Positions 63,961-64,000 of a DNA stretch of 64,000 nt are shown piece after piece. The stretch is from NCBI RefSeq assembly GCF_000473995.1, contig NC_022571.1:3503416-3567415 (forward strand). Reading direction: 5' to 3'. The notes beneath the pieces were generated by a model. The model made no database searches. It saw only the letters and a list, made by a program, of their open reading frames with translations, and was not told where the DNA came from. The position numbers and the translations under genes are program-made. Every line of letters begins with the position of its first letter. The first letter of the stretch is position 1. This DNA is from Clostridium saccharobutylicum DSM 13864 (GTDB lineage: Bacteria; Bacillota; Clostridia; Clostridiales; Clostridiaceae).

Positions 63961-64000
63961 TATTTATCTATTAATACACTAATTAATATTCTATATAATA

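Overview
The window is AT-rich (by eye about 30% GC or less) and reads as chromosome of a Clostridium sensu stricto species. Butyrate kinase, a YtaF-type sporulation membrane protein, an ECF vitamin transporter, an anaerobic-type cobalamin branch and the codon use all fit. A solvent-forming relative of C. beijerinckii is my best guess, but that is inference. I see no rRNA, tRNA, CRISPR array or prophage structural block.

Region 1 (1-9,050, minus strand) is an accessory locus built around contractile-injection spike proteins. It holds a DcrB-like small protein, a VgrG-like gene broken by an IS4-family element (5747-7270, 8-bp target duplication), an unknown 200-aa protein, an Imm11-like protein, a PAAR-like DUF4280 tip protein, a second intact VgrG, a PD-(D/E)XK nuclease-like toxin and a DUF3396-like putative immunity protein. 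No sheath, tube or baseplate genes are present, so this looks like an effector/spike island serving a machine encoded elsewhere, or a decaying one. A promoter-to-terminator unit at 9270-9424 may be a small RNA.

Region 2 (9,600-22,500) is mixed metabolism: a short cis-prenyltransferase, a DUF1294 protein, MetA, a 6-phosphogluconolactonase-like protein, adenine deaminase, an HD-GYP phosphodiesterase, a Cof-type HAD phosphatase, a Gfo/Idh/MocA oxidoreductase, YtaF and two tandem paralogous proteins of unknown function.

Region 3 (22,500-43,050, minus strand) is a dispersed cobalamin region: CobQ/CbiP, a PP-loop protein, CobD, CbiB, CobC, two divergent CobU-like proteins, CobS, BtuR, an ECF transporter (T, fused AA', separate UPF0397-like S component), CobT, CbiJ and CbiH. 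Most of the corrin-ring methylation genes are absent from the window. Embedded are an HxlR/LUD pair, an internally deleted azlD relic, a cyclase-family gene, a glucosaminidase and a homocysteine methyltransferase relic.

Region 4 (43,400-50,350) is a likely dicarboxylate module: malic enzyme, a KdgT-family transporter, butyrate kinase, and a CitA/DcuS-type kinase with its response regulator.

Region 5 (51,390-64,000) has the AmmeMemoRadiSam pair around an MntP/YtaF-like protein on the other strand, a six-repeat beta-propeller lectin-like protein flanked by two small unlisted genes, a Kup potassium transporter and a GH2 beta-galactosidase.

The most striking non-coding signal is two repeat families spread through the intergenic spaces. 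Family A elements are about 195-bp near-perfect hairpins whose stems differ completely between copies while the complementarity and internal-loop motifs are kept. Family B elements carry terminal inverted repeats (GGCACATTCAAA then ATAACAAGTCC) and repeatedly sit exactly at gene 3' ends, in several cases supplying the stop codon.
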